Under the pieces are notes generated by a model, which ran no database searches, was not told where the DNA came from, and worked only from the letters and a program-made list of their open reading frames with translations. Source: Desmodesmus armatus (lineage: Eukaryota > Chlorophyta > Chlorophyceae > Sphaeropleales > Scenedesmaceae). Taken from it: a DNA stretch of 64,000 nt. The stretch covers positions 124,001 through 188,000 of the forward strand of contig VIIQ02000659.1 in the NCBI GenBank assembly GCA_007449985.2, given 5' to 3'. The position numbers were made by a program, and so were the translations under genes. Position 1 is the stretch's first letter. Every line of letters begins with the position of its first letter. This document shows, piece by piece, positions 12,101 through 23,527 of the stretch.

Positions 12101-14769
12101 GCTGCATGGAAAAAGGGTTGCACTCCTCTCCAGAACACTCTGTTATACCTGCAGTTTCAGGCTGTCTGCTTGCATCTTGCCCATGCTGCTGTTGCTGCTG
12201 GGGTGAATGCACTTGCTGGCCTTCAGTGTGTGCGATGCCTGAGCCTGCCAAGGCATCAGCATGACTTGCGGCAACTGCGCCCGCTTGCTGTGGGCCTTGC
12301 TGGGCTGCTGCCCAGACACTGCCTTGGCCGCTGCGTCTGTGGACGCCAGCTTGCCTGCCCCTGCTAGTGCTGATGCTGATGCCACCACTACCAACAGTGT
12401 TGCGTCTGCTGCCACGGTTTGCACCCTGTCCCGGACTGTCGCCAGCACCAAAATCACCTCGGTTTGCGCCAGCACCAGCGCCAGCGCCTGCGCCTGCGCC
12501 AGCACCAGCACGGCCAGTACCAGACCCACGAGTACCATTATCAGCACCAGTACCAGTACCAGTACCAGTACCGTCACCAGCACGGCCGCCCCCTCCACCA
12601 TCAGCGCCGCCGTCAGGCTCCATATCCGCCCTGGGCAGGGGGCCTTCATTGAAGGTGCCTTGACGACACAAAGAGCACTGCTTGGGGTTGTCATCTGTTG
12701 AGCCAAACCCTGTGCACGGAAAATGCAGGGAAGCGTCCAGGTGTTGGCTGATGTAGAAGGTGATGGCGCACATCACTGGGTGCATGCATGGTAGGGCGCC
12801 CTACTAACCAGTGGTGCATGTGCCACAATGCGGCTGGCAAGCACCAGCTTACAGGGGCTGAACACACATGCACCGCATGGCATGCTGTGGTGTGCACACT
12901 GTTGGCTGCAGCATCGTGTGTGCACAAAGCTGGCCGTAGCACTTCATGCACCCACCTGCCGCGCACGTGCAGTCTGCTATGCTGGTGGCCCCTTCTGTGC
13001 TTGTGAGGTAGTGGAAGGCGTTGGCGGAGCAGGGGGAGCAGGGGGCCAGGGCACCACCAGGCGAGTATGTGCCTGCAGAACACCAGGCTTCATGAGATTT
13101 TTGTAGGTACATGACCTCAGCAACTAGCCAACACAAGGGTTCACTGAAGCCGGGCTTGTTGTTACAGCATTGCCACTCAAGCCCAGACTCCACGGCCTTG
13201 CATCCTGAGGCTGTGTGGATGCCTGACCTGAGGTGTCAAACTTGTGGGGTTGGGCAGTTGTGACGAGAGATTCGCATGCAGTGAGGCTGGCAGTGCCATG
13301 TAACCAGGTTGTAACTTCACCTGGAGGGCATATCTCACACATCTCAGGGTCTTGAAATTGGGGGCCATACACACCAAATCCAGGGAAGCAACCTGGCAGC
13401 AGCATGGGCAGCAAATACACTGGTGACGGAATGTCCTGTGTTTTGTAAAATGCAGAACATCCCCCATGAGCCCCTGACTCCCTCAGGTTGCACGGCTTTG
13501 CCGTGCCAAGCACTGTGACTGTATTTGCAACTTCGCATTCGTCACACATTCCAGAAACCCAGCAGGGATGCTACCCATATGGGAGTAAGTGACAGCGCTT
13601 ACCACAGCTGGTTGCATATGGAGCTACGCTTGTGAGCCGTGAGGGGCACGGCATGCAAGGGGTCCTGCCACCAGGCGAAAAAGACCCTGGCTGGCAAGCC
13701 CTGCAAGGCTGGCCACCACCCACACTGCCGGAGCCAGGTGCGCACTCTGCGCAGCACAGGAATGTACCAAGATGGTACCAAAAAGCACATTTACAGCACC
13801 AGCAGACAGCAGGCAGTGTCACCATTCAGCGACAAGCATAAGAGAGTGTCATATCCAGAGGAGTTGGTATAGCAAACCAACTCAACCATTGGTGCTGCAG
13901 CTGCTGCTGTGTCCGCAGTCATTTGACACCATGACAGGGCCCCTGAGCGGCTGTTGTGGGTCTTTGCATCATCCAGTCGTCATTGCTTAGGTGTAGCGCA
14001 ACATTATAACAGTGCCATAGTCCCTTACCCCTGATGCGCACAGTGGGTTGTCTGTTCCAGCATGTGTTGAACAGCCGCATCAAACGCACCATGCCCACCG
14101 GTTGCCCGGGCTGTGCTGCACAGCTGCCTGCAAACCCTCCCAAGGGGTATGTCCCTCTGCTGCTGTAGGTGCTGCAGCCGCTGCCCCCCTGTCTTGCCTG
14201 GCTATAATTTCCTGCGCGAATGTTGCCTGTGGCCCCACACGTCAAAGTCTCGTCAAGTGCTGTGTCAAATGCCAGGCCGCGAACACCCCTGCTGTCGGAG
14301 CACACATGCATTCTTATGAAGCTGTCTGATGCACTGATCTCCAGCTGCACAGGCTCCCGAAGCCATTCCTGCGGAGTGTTGCAAATGGCGACGTCGGTTG
14401 GGGGCACTGTGTTCCTGTAGACCACATCTGCCAGGTAGCCGTCTGCGTTGAAGTGGCATAGCACCCGGAACGTCCTCCCGGGCCCACACTCTGCAGAGAC
14501 ACCCACTGGGTCCTGAGCAGCGCCTGCAGTACAATGTACAAGATTGCTTGCGCATGTGAGTCAAGCCAACAGTGCCTTGTGGCAGACTGACAGGATCGCT
14601 CCAGTTTCTCAAAGCTGCTTGTTGCAGTAGTCAGCTGCAGGCGGCATGTGGAATGTCTGAAAGACAGGAAGCCTTGACGGTGGGCACAGTCTATCGGAAT
14701 CCCACCTGGCTCCCAAAAGCTTACTGACGCCACCAACAGCACCAGCAAAAGTGGAGAACTTGAAGCCAT
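9171..14769 (-). CDS. Secreted matrix protein: jacalin-like region, Eph-type cysteine repeats, polyproline rod
   Basis: Nine exons, complement of 9171..10526, 10957..11166, 11597..11622, 11846..12709, 12956..13072, 13228..13392, 13603..13746, 14029..14523 and 14706..14769, sum to 3441 nt, 1146 residues. Residues 1-20 (MASSSPLLLVLLVASVSFW) are a signal peptide. Residues 22-186 form a Cys-rich domain with ISASDSFIRMHVCSDSRG and RGLAFDT, resembling a jacalin-type lectin fold (tentative). Residues 187-350 carry GCC2/GCC3 (Eph-receptor-like) repeats, one per exon in phase 1 (PGSFSPGGRTPCMPC, CEICPPGEVTTW, GTYSPGGALAPCSPC). Then follow GTG/GAG-repeat and Gln/Ala-rich sequence, a last CTPCGPGCW repeat, a polyproline rod (626-695), a six-cysteine domain (CVTCFPYDLEDLL) and a Pro-rich tail with repeated DSAGSL. 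Intron 8 has a GC donor. Extracellular matrix role is inferred. The exact 3' end is uncertain. Confidence 0.82.
10957..11166 (-). repeat. Polyproline-coding exon (CCN repeats)
   Basis: Exon 8 of the matrix protein encodes 70 residues that are almost all Pro with Ser, Arg, Ile and Leu interruptions (PPPPPPSPPPPPPIPPPPPP type). It begins at a phase-0 acceptor and ends PIPAE at the GC donor. Such rods are typical of hydroxyproline-rich glycoproteins of volvocine walls. On the plus strand it appears as GGT/GGC repeats that create long artefactual Gly/Val-rich frames. Confidence 0.85.
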
Positions 14770-16163
14770 GCCGAAGTGGTTCGTTGTTCAGGGCCAGCCA
14801 TGGATGGAATGAGCAGTCATCACTCACAAAACTGTATAGCCCGGGTACTGCTGCTGCTACTGTTGCCACAAGAGAATGTGTGTTCCTGCTGATGGCATTA
14901 AGGTATCGTTATATTATATGTTATTTGCCCAACAGGCATTCAATTGCCTTTGCAGCGCCGCTTCCTGTGCACTGCATGTGTGGCGAATGCGATGGCGGGG
15001 AACGGGCTGCTCGAAGCCAACGACCCCTGCAGGGACCCAGCCAATCAGATTTGTATCAAAGTTGAATGACCTGAAATTCATGTGGCTAGTGACATCTGGC
15101 GTAACCGTCTGCATAGGTTAAGACTGTCGTCCTGGGACAGGCCTCCCCTGGCTGGCCGGCAGGGAAATCCCCATTCAGATCTTGAGAGAAACCTTGAGGT
15201 CTGCGTGGGATTTGACGACGTCAAGAGTCACCGCAGGAGATGGAAGAAAGGGTTGGGTCCCAGTGGGCCACAGTGTCACCCGTGTCACTCAGAGGGAGCG
15301 GGCCCGGGGGTGCACCACGTGGGGCAGGAGTGACACATTGCCTGTGCTGCTGCCGATACTGCTGACCACGCAAACTATCACAGTGATAGCAGGTCTTCTT
15401 GCGGTCTTGGTGCCGGTGCTTTCCCGGCAGATCCTGTCGTGCCACAGCCAGGCTGGTTTGACAGGCTGGTTTGACAGGCTGGTTTGACAGGCTGGCTGCG
15501 GGCAAGCCAACCGCACTGCTGGTTGTGCAAAAAAATGTCGCTATAGCAGCCTCCTGCATGGAACAGTCTGTCAGGTTTGGCAGGCAAAGTGCAGATGCTG
15601 CACAAGACACCTCTCTATTGGGCATGTCCCCACATGTGCAGTGCCGTGCAGGAAAGCTGCTGGCTGAATGACTGTGTGGAGACTGCAGAGAAGCCCAACA
15701 CCACGTTAACTGGAAAGATCAAGGCTTGTTGTCAGCTTTCTCACACCTGTCGTTGTTGCTGTTGCCAAGTTCAATTCAGTGTGAGTCGCAACGGTTGGCT
15801 CGGCGAAGCAATCTTAACTGTTGAAGGAGACTTCGAAGCACAGAACTGTGATACCGAACAGTACTGAGCCTTCTCCTGTCCCTCTTCATCCAACGTGGTT
15901 CTGCTCCCAGCCATCTTCGTTCCCAACACCGCTGTGAACTCACTGCCTTCTGCACAACTTGCACACAACTGTGTCTACGTTCATTCCTGTGATTGCATCT
16001 GTGCTCGGACATGGGCCTTCAGGCCCAGCAGTGGCAGTGGCAGAAGCAGTGACAGGCAGTGGGGGGCCACTGTGCTGCAGTAGGCCTTGCAGCAGTCTGT
16101 GGATCTGTAGCATCCCCATTGGGGCACACTGAAAGCAAGGGAGGCACGCTGAAGCGCGAAAAG
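14770..16163. other. Divergent intergenic region, matrix protein / SH2 gene
   Basis: About 1.4 kb without a supported exon. It contains a 13-bp tandem repeat (15450-15497) and, from roughly 15770 to 16163, sequence I take as the 5' UTR/promoter of the SH2 gene. Short frames on both strands (for example minus 14914-15114) have no recognisable content. Upstream non-coding exons of the SH2 gene cannot be excluded. Confidence 0.45.
15450..15497. repeat. 13-bp tandem repeat, three copies plus partial
   Basis: GCTGGTTTGACAG occurs three times in succession and is followed by a truncated GCTGGCTG. It lies between two divergent genes and codes for nothing I recognise. Confidence 0.85.
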
Positions 16164-19100
16164 ATGCCACCCCAGCCGGGGTGGTGGAGCTCCCTCATAC
16201 CGGAGCTGGTGACCAAGCGAGAGCTGATGCCAAGTATGCAACGCACTTGTCCAGCAGGCACTGCCACTCTCAGAAACCAGCATGCCTCGCACCAGCACAC
16301 CTCCAACGACATGAGCCCTTATGACTTGTGTATCCACGCTGTGAATGCAGATGTGGACAAACTGCAGTCCATGTACGTGCGTTACAAGTGTCAGCCAGAG
16401 GCTCAGATCACAAGCGCAGGCTGGGACCTGGCCACCAGTCAGCGCTACGCAGATCAACTGGCAGCAGAGGAACAGCAGGCATACGTGCGGGAGGAGAGCC
16501 TACTGTACAATGGTCTGGCACCCACCAGCATCAGCTTGCGCATCACTGAGGCACCAGCAGAGTTTGCTGTGCCTGTGAAGCAGGACAGGTGCGGCTGCAG
16601 CAGCAGCGCTGCGGCGCACATGATGTTGCCGTATGGCCGCCACCAGCTAGCAGGGACAAATGTGCTGGGGTTGGCGCGGTGGCTGCAGTACCATCGCAAC
16701 CATGCAGTTGTTCAAACACTGATCTACCAGGCACCATCCGCGGCCGGCAGCTGTGGCATAAGCTCAAGGGGCTGACGTCGTCAGCAGATGTGGCGCATGC
16801 TGACTTCTGATGAGTCATCCACAGCTGGCCAAGCAAACATGCTTTGGCAGCATAACTAGCAACGTATCCAACCGCAGCATGCAGTCCCCTCGGGTGTCCC
16901 CAACCTGCTCCCCTGCCGTCGTCACTGCAGGCGGCTGACGCCCAACTTCAAGATCCGTGCTGAGGTTGGCTTCAACACGCGCTGCTCCTTCCCTCTGACA
17001 CTCAAGGTTTACGTCATCACACAGCAGGAGAAGGACAGCATCCCAGAGTGGGTGCCAGATGACTTCCTGGACCCAGACCTGCCGCAGGTGGGTTGCTCTT
17101 TACAAACACCATAGCGGCTCTCTATCCCAAAATAACTGTTAGCAAAGGCTATTGACGCCCCCATACAGGAATCATGCGACTTCTAACGCTTCTACTAGTA
17201 CCCGAAGAGTGGAGGATTCTGCAGCCCCAAAAATCAGGGTGGGTTGCTGACACCCACACCACAGTGTGTAGGTGTTTGGGCAGCGGGTGGCGTCACAAAA
17301 TACTTGAATGCACTGCGTTGGCTCACAGGCTGTTGGGCAGTGGGGGTGTGAGTGCATGCAACCTTGCGCGCTGGCACCAGCAGCTGGTGTGAGTTCTGCT
17401 CGAAGGGATGCAGTGTCACATGGACACATTGAGCAGCGTCTACTTTGTCGCGCGCCGTACCAAGGCTTACAGACCCCCCATCCACACCTGCATGTCGGCC
17501 AGTGTGCTTCTACCCTTGTTTGGCCCACACATGCATGCGTCTGTGTATCCTGTGCGTCCTGCAGCGCAAGCCTGCCACTGAGCTCAAGGGGACCACTGTC
17601 ATCACACATCACTTTGAGGCAGTCTTGGAGGTGAGCAATGCACCTGGGCACTGCTGTGCATGCTGCATGTGACATGGGTAGCAGTGGCAGCTGACATGGT
17701 TAACATGGGCAAACAGGATGTTACAGGACAGTCTGCAGCCCCAACTTCAAAGTCTGATGCCTGATTCAAATGCAATCGGTGTGTAAACATTCCACGCTCA
17801 TGTGAAATGGCTGAGGGGAGCCCAAAGTGGTGCCAACCACTGCTGCGTTCCATGCACCAAGCATGGACAGCACGTCGAGGGACTTTCACGCTGCATCCAT
17901 ACCTGCTGCCTACTGCTGTCCTTCCTACTGCTGTCCTGCCATGCTGTTCTGCCATGCTGTCCTGCCTACTGCTGTCCTGCCACAGCCCAATGAGGACCAG
18001 TTGGCTCAGCAGCAGCAGCAGAAGCAGCAGCAGCAGGTACTTGCAGCGCAGGCGGCGCAGCTCCTGCTCAACGGCAATGCTGACGGCTCTGCTGGGGGTG
18101 CTGGCATGGGTGACATTGACCCTCAGGTGGTTGAGCAGGTCATCCAGGTAAGATGAGCGGTGCAGCTGCCTAGGGCGCAGCAGCGTGTGGGGGTGCAGCC
18201 GTATGTGGGGGCACAGCCGTATGTGGGGGCAGGGCGTCAGGCATGGGGGCTGCAGCAGGATGGGTTGGTTGCTGGTAAAACTATGGAAAGCTCGCGGCTG
18301 CTTCTCTCCTTTTGCCAGGGCGGCCGCCCAAGTGTAGGAAAAAGGAGGAGTTCATGCCATGGGGAGGAACCCTTTCCTTGCCCTGCCTGCGGTCGGCCAG
18401 GCAGCGTCCTGATATGGAGAGCGTGTTGTGGCGTTAGCCAGGCGAGGCCTGGCTTTGGCAGTTTGCAGCCGCCGGGTGCTATAGGAGGGTTGGGATCTTT
18501 ACCTAGCAGCCAAAGTGGCTTTTACAGACTCAGAGAGTGCTCTGCAGTACAGCGACCGCCAGTCCCCGTACTGTTTATGTCGCTGCTGCCATGTTGCGTC
18601 AGCTGAGACACCACTACACTGATGGCCCTATTGCAGTGTCGTACTGTTGGCAGCTGCCTAACTTATGTAACACATCTGCATCACTCAGTGGCGTGTGCAT
18701 GCTGCCTGGTTTCTCTTGCAGGAGGGCACGCGCACAGGTGCTATCGACCCAGCAACAGCAGCCAACCTGTCTGCGGCCTTGATGAGTGGCAGCACCACAC
18801 CCCTGGATGCCCTCACTCAAGCACTGGGCATGGGCACAGCAGCTGGGGCTGCGCCAGTCGTGCCTGGCACGCTGACTCATGACTATGAGTTTGCTGCTGT
18901 TGAGCTCGTCAAGCCCACACGCATGAACAAGGTGCGCAGCAGACATGAACATGATCATGGCTCACATGCAGATGGCATGGTGTGACGTCACTCACTATCA
19001 TGCAGTTTTCTTGCAGATCGATAGAGGGTTCTCTAGTAATATCAGCATGTGTCATGTGTCTAGGACCCTAAACTGCCCCTCGTCACAAACCTGCAACATG

Positions 19101-22100
19101 CCTCCCGCTGTCCATGCAGACTCGCTCCTGCTGAAAACATTCATTGCATAAACTGCAGCCACGCGTACCCCGCAGCTACAGCAGCCCCAGCTTGGCCCCA
19201 CAAACGCACAACCTGCTGCCTCACTGCCTGCCGGCCTGTGGTCGCTGTGCTGCAGGTGTACCTGGTGTTTGCCTGTAGCATTCTTGAGCAGGACCTCATG
19301 TTTGTGGTGTACAACGTCCCCACAGTCGGCATCTGCAGGGCTGAGCAGCGTGCTAAGGCTTGTCAGAAGCTTGGCGTCAGCTACACAGAGCTGGGCGGCC
19401 TAGATTATGACGGCGTTACGACAGCAGGGTTCAGCAGTGGCAAGCAGAACAGCGCAGCGGCGGCAGCGGCGGCAGCGGCGCAGCAGCAGCATTCGCGCAA
19501 GAGGGCTGCTGCGCAGGCCAGCTGGAGCGATGGGCTCATGATGCCGGACGGACTCATGGGAGGAGATATGGCAGCAGCGGCAGCCGCTGCTGCGGCAGCG
19601 ATGGCTGCCGGTGGGGACCCAAACATGGTATGTCAATGCAGGTGTGTGTTAGCACAGGGAGTACTTCTGTAGCTAGCATGGGTGTGTGTGTGTGTGGGGG
19701 GGGGGGGGGGAGGGGGGGGGGAGGGTTCACTGAAGCAGGCCCGCCAGAAGAAGCAGGGAGCAAGGAAGTTGTGTGTTCACCAACACCGACCAGCCATGAG
19801 CACTCAGGCAACAGGCATTTGGTCCCTGCTGCAGAATCGCATGCATTTGCTTGTAAGATCAGTCAAGCAGTCGCCTGAACGACAGTGATACAAAAGCTGG
19901 GCCAACCTGTGGCTAGCCCCTTGCGACAGCCTGTGTTGGCCGCTATGCCTTCTACTATATGCGTCCACAAGCCATGCCATGTGAATTGCCTATATCTGGC
20001 TGCCTGGGTTTGTTTGCTGCAGTACGCACCAGGTTTTGCTCTGTGTGTTCTTGGTATGCATCGCAGGCTGATGCCGGCTTTATGGCAGGCTTGGCCAGCA
20101 ACGACCCATCGGGCTTGCAGGTCATGGGCCTGTTGGGTGGGCTCAACCTCATGCAGCCTGGGGCAGCAGCAGCAGCAGCCGCGATGATGCCGCCGCAAGA
20201 CACAGCAGCAGCCGTCGAGGCTGCTGCAGCAGCTGCCGCGGCAAGCAGTGCCGCAGCAGCTGCGGCCGCTGCTGCGGTTGGGGTGCCCGCTGCGCCGCGC
20301 AGCCGCGCGGCTCTACGGCAGCATCTTCTGCAGGAGTATGAGCGTGCTGGCTTGACACGGCGGTTGACACCGCTAGACCTGCAGGTATGTGTGATGTCGA
20401 GCTGCGTGTTGTGGCGCACAGCGCGTGCTGAGAGATGGGCTGCTGCTTGCTGGCGAGCAAAGCAGGCGCATGATGGCAGCACTTTCTGCATGCCTGTATG
20501 TTTCGATTTAGGTGTCTGTGGCTTGCTGGCACCCCGTAATCAGCCTATGCTGGACTTGATTGGGGGCCTGCGATACTGGGGGCAAGCACAGGCATGAAGC
20601 AACGCTCCGTGAGCCTCTGGATCTCTTGTGGGATGATCTGCGTTCTGCTGGACCAATGTGTGATACTACAGCAGCCAGCTTCGTGTGGCCTCCGTGCTGG
20701 CGCATCAACTGTCACGTTGTTATTGTGCTGCAGGCACTGGAGCTGCAGGCCGGCATGCCCTTTGACAGCAGCAGTGGCCAGGAGGCAGCTGTCAGCCAGC
20801 AGCAGTGGGAGGACTTCCTGAACGCATTCCAGGATAGGCTCAAACTGCTGCGCCTGATCGCCAACGTAAGCAGCCCGTCTGACTTCGCGGTGGTACTGTA
20901 CTGTTCCCACACAGCAGTATGGATGAAGCCCAGTGTTTTGTTGTTTGTAGGCGCTAGCGGCAGCTGCCACTGGCGGGCTTGGGGTCGTGACCAGCCAGTC
21001 AGGAAGATGGTGTGACGTGCTGAAAGGACTGCCCATCAGTTGTAGCATCGCGCTGTGCAGTAGTTGGTTCTTTCCCGCATTGCAATGCGTGTGTATGTTT
21101 TCTTTGAAGGTTCCGAGAGGCGGGGGGGGGGGGGGGGGCGCACGCCTCATGCTTGCAGTATTGTCGCTCCCATTGTCAACATGCAGCATGCACGCTGCGC
21201 ACTCCTGTCGCTGCCTCCCTGCTGCAGGTGTGGAACAAGGAGGACCCTTGCTTCGATTGTGGTTAGAATGCTGCTCTCATGTCACTCGGCATGCGCCCTG
21301 TGTGTCCCTTTCACTGCCTCTCTGCTGCAGCTGTGGAACAAGGAGGACCCCGGCTTCATCTATTTCTCCTCACCGCTGCTCCAGTTTTCACTCTGCATGC
21401 GCCCTGTGCGTCCCTGGTGTTGCCTCTCTGCTGCAGTTGTGGAACAAGGAGGACCCTGGATTGATCTGTTTGTTTTGGAATCACCGCTGCTCCCGTTGTC
21501 ACTCCGCATGCGCCCTGTGCGTCCCTGGTGTCGCCTCCCTGCTGCAGGTGTGGAACAAGGAGGACCCTTGCTTCATATGTGGCTTTGACATGGACCCCCT
21601 GGGTGCAGTGCAGGCCCTGGCGTCACAGCCAGAGGGCACGTCAATCTGCTGCTTCAGCTTGGAGCAGCCAGGCAGCCTGGTCATTGCCTGCAAGCAGAAG
21701 GGCGCAGACGCCAGCGCTGAGGACGGTGGGGTGCTGCAGGTGCGTGGGGCTTATGTTGGTGCTTTACCAGCCGTGCGACATAAGGGCTAGCGACCCAGCT
21801 CCAATGCACGTTGCAACCTCCTGCTAGCTGAAGATTGGGGGGTGCTGCAGGTGAGGTTTATGTTGGTTATGGTTGTGTACCAGCAGCCCCCACCCCCCAC
21901 CCCTTAAAACCCTTGTGACATCACCACAACCACAACCACCACCACGCATCGGCTGGAACATAGTGATTGTGTCTTGTGCGCACGCAAGCCGCAGTACAGT
22001 CGCGCAGACATGGCCTGAACCCTTGTGACACTATCACACCACCGTCCTTTGGTGCACTGCCCTCCGGCTGGAAGGGTCAGGTGAGGGATGTGGTAGTCTA

Positions 22101-22374
22101 GCATGCTGCCCATGCACACCCCTCTTAAGGCAGTGGTTCTCCTTAGGCATACCTGCTCACTTGCTCATCTGGTGCCCTGCAGGCTGCCGTGAAGACGGAG
22201 GACCTCATGGAGCGGCGGGTAGAGACGTGGCTGCGGGACCTGGAGGGCGCATCGCATGTGCTGGACGTGTACCGCAATAAGCTGGTGGACAAGCGGGTGC
22301 TGCTGGGACTCGACAAGTTCACACGCCTGAGGGCCATGGACCCCCTGGCTGCGTATGACGACATCCTGATCTGA
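16164..22374 (+). CDS. Plant-type STAT-like linker-SH2 protein
   Basis: Ten exons (16164..16588, 16931..17087, 17565..17630, 17986..18147, 18722..18931, 19256..19627, 20067..20384, 20734..20865, 21548..21739, 22183..22374) sum to 2226 nt, 741 residues; from exon 2 on every junction is phase 0. An N-terminal region carries PNFKIRAEVGFNTRCSFPLT, followed by Gln- and Ala-rich linkers (poly-Ala in exons 6 and 7). The C-terminus reads WNKEDPCFICGFDMDPLGAV, GTSICCFSLEQPGSLVIACK, then an acidic helix. This matches the linker-SH2 arrangement of STATs and their plant STAT-like relatives: a WNK-type linker helix, then strand B and the following strand. At the position of the phosphotyrosine-binding Arg I read Cys649. 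ATG at 16164 is the first in-frame Met after an in-frame GTG-opened region; an upstream exon is possible. A signalling or transcription role is inferred. Confidence 0.78.
18189..18232. repeat. Short direct repeat in SH2 intron 4
   Basis: The 18-bp unit CAGCCGTATGTGGGGGCA occurs twice in succession, about 20 bp apart, inside intron 4 of the SH2 gene. Confidence 0.7.
19682..19732. repeat. TG and poly-G tract in SH2 intron 6
   Basis: A (TG)n run is followed by two G runs, near-pure over about 35 bases, just after the exon 6 donor. Similar G runs occur in other introns of this window (21121-21138, 49927-49947, 51617-51634). Confidence 0.8.
21228..21590 (+). repeat. Four tandem copies of an intron end plus exon 9 start (ghost exons)
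   Basis: The motif CTGCAG followed by TGTGGAACAAGGAGGACCC begins at 21228, 21331, 21437 and 21548, spaced 103, 106 and 111 bp. Each copy carries its own acceptor and the codons for WNKEDP. Only the last, at 21548, continues into the rest of the SH2 domain. Copy 1 runs into TAG within 12 codons. Copies 2 and 3 diverge after about 10 codons into Ser- and Trp-containing sequence. The intervening parts (CATGCGCCCTGTG...GCCTC) are also conserved between copies, so this is tandem duplication of a unit of about 105 bp. Confidence 0.92.
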
Positions 22375-22560
22375 CACAGGTGTACATGTGTGTACGTGCA
22401 TTGTGGGCTCGGGTGTCACAGCTGCGGACGGCTGCGCTAGCAGGCTCACACACCCGAGGGCCATGCACCCCCTGGCGGAGTTTGACGACATGCTGATCTG
22501 ACACAGGTGTACATGCATTGTGGGCTCGGGTGTCACAGCCGAGGAGGGCTGCTGCGTCAG
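22321..22560 (+). repeat. 127-bp tandem duplication of the SH2 CDS end and 3' UTR
   Basis: The last codons, stop and proximal 3' UTR (GGGCCATGGACCCCCTGGC ... CTGATCTGACACAGGTGTAC ... GTGGGCTCGGGTGTCACAGC) recur 127 bp downstream with a few changes. The second copy again reads toward the sequence for DDMLI and a TGA. It lies outside the CDS. Confidence 0.9.
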
Positions 22561-22785
22561 CATTTTGGGTGGGCCGTTTGTTGTGGTGGGGTTTCAGAGA
22601 TCGTGACAGGGTCGTTGAGGCAGAGTGTGTCTGCCTGATGGGTGTGGTCGCAGTGGTCGTTGGGGATGCATGACTCTTGTGTACCGTGTCTTTGTGAGCT
22701 GCATCACATTGCTGGTATAACCCTGGGGGTTGAGGGGTGTTCAAACAGATGTGGCCTGCTTGGCTGCCAGTTTGCTCCTCATGTC

Positions 22786-22790
22786 TGTAA
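22786..22790 (+). terminator. TGTAA polyadenylation signal (SH2 gene)
   Basis: TGTAA lies about 410 nt after the stop of the SH2 gene. It is the first such signal on the plus strand downstream. Confidence 0.45.
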
Positions 22791-23316
22791 CAGGCACTGC
22801 CACCAGCAGCTGCAGTGCAGCTGCCAAATGGACGGCTTGTGTTTCAGCTGGCAGCCAAACAACCATCGTGGCTGCTTGGCACATGCTCCACAGAGTGTTG
22901 CGGCTGCACATGCTCTGTTTGCGTTTGCCATGTTGTTGCGTCACTTGTGTGTGCCTCTTTCAAAACGTCTGCACCTCGCGCATGCCACACTAGTCAGTGG
23001 TGTGGCACACAGCGCTTTGGCTTGGACGTTGGGGTTGTATAGGGCGCATGCCTGCAGTGTCTGTCCTTCCGCACACTTCATAAGGGCTGTTAGGCATGCA
23101 AGGCTGTTGGTGTGCCACTCTGTGGCATGCGCTGGTGTGTGCCTTGGACGGGCAGCCTGTGTGCCAGCTGCACAGCTGGCATGTTGGAAAGTATGCAGCG
23201 CGCTATGCGCTCAGCTACATGCAAAGTTGACAATGAGCAAGCAATACAGTACAGCAATTGGGACAGGGTCGCAACCTTGGCACCACCCAGCGAGCCTTGG
23301 GCCAGGATCGAATCAC

Positions 23317-23321
23317 TTACA
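23317..23321 (-). terminator. TGTAA polyadenylation signal (EGF-exostosin gene)
   Basis: TGTAA on the minus strand lies about 207 nt after the stop at 23528. Confidence 0.5.
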
Positions 23322-23527
23322 TGCCAGGATTTGTTCAGGCCTGCTGAACGAAGCAACGCTTTCCAACAACATGCACACAATCAACTCCCCTGCTCAGTGA
23401 GCTGTAGCAGCCCAGGAACTCAGCAGGAGTAACAGCAACATTAGGACAAGATGGACCACTGTACTGTGCTAAACATTGATTGAGTTCCCACAGCACACAT
23501 AAGACCCCCAAACAACATTGCACTTGC

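Larger units (their letters stand above)
22375..23527. other. Convergent intergenic region
   Basis: It holds the duplicated 3' UTR of the SH2 gene, a plus-strand TGTAA at 22786-22790 and a minus-strand TGTAA at 23321-23317, each a plausible polyadenylation signal. The Cys/His-rich open frame on the plus strand at 22642-23400 has no recognisable content and I do not call it. Confidence 0.5.

Noticed and set aside
12261..12701. Plus-strand Ser/Thr- and Ala/Pro-rich frames
   Set aside because: They are shadows of the GTG/GAG-repeat exon of the matrix protein, which has consistent splice phases on the minus strand.
22642..23400. 252-codon plus-strand Cys/His-rich frame
   Set aside because: Low-information composition, overlaps the 3' flanks of two converging genes, and begins without support.
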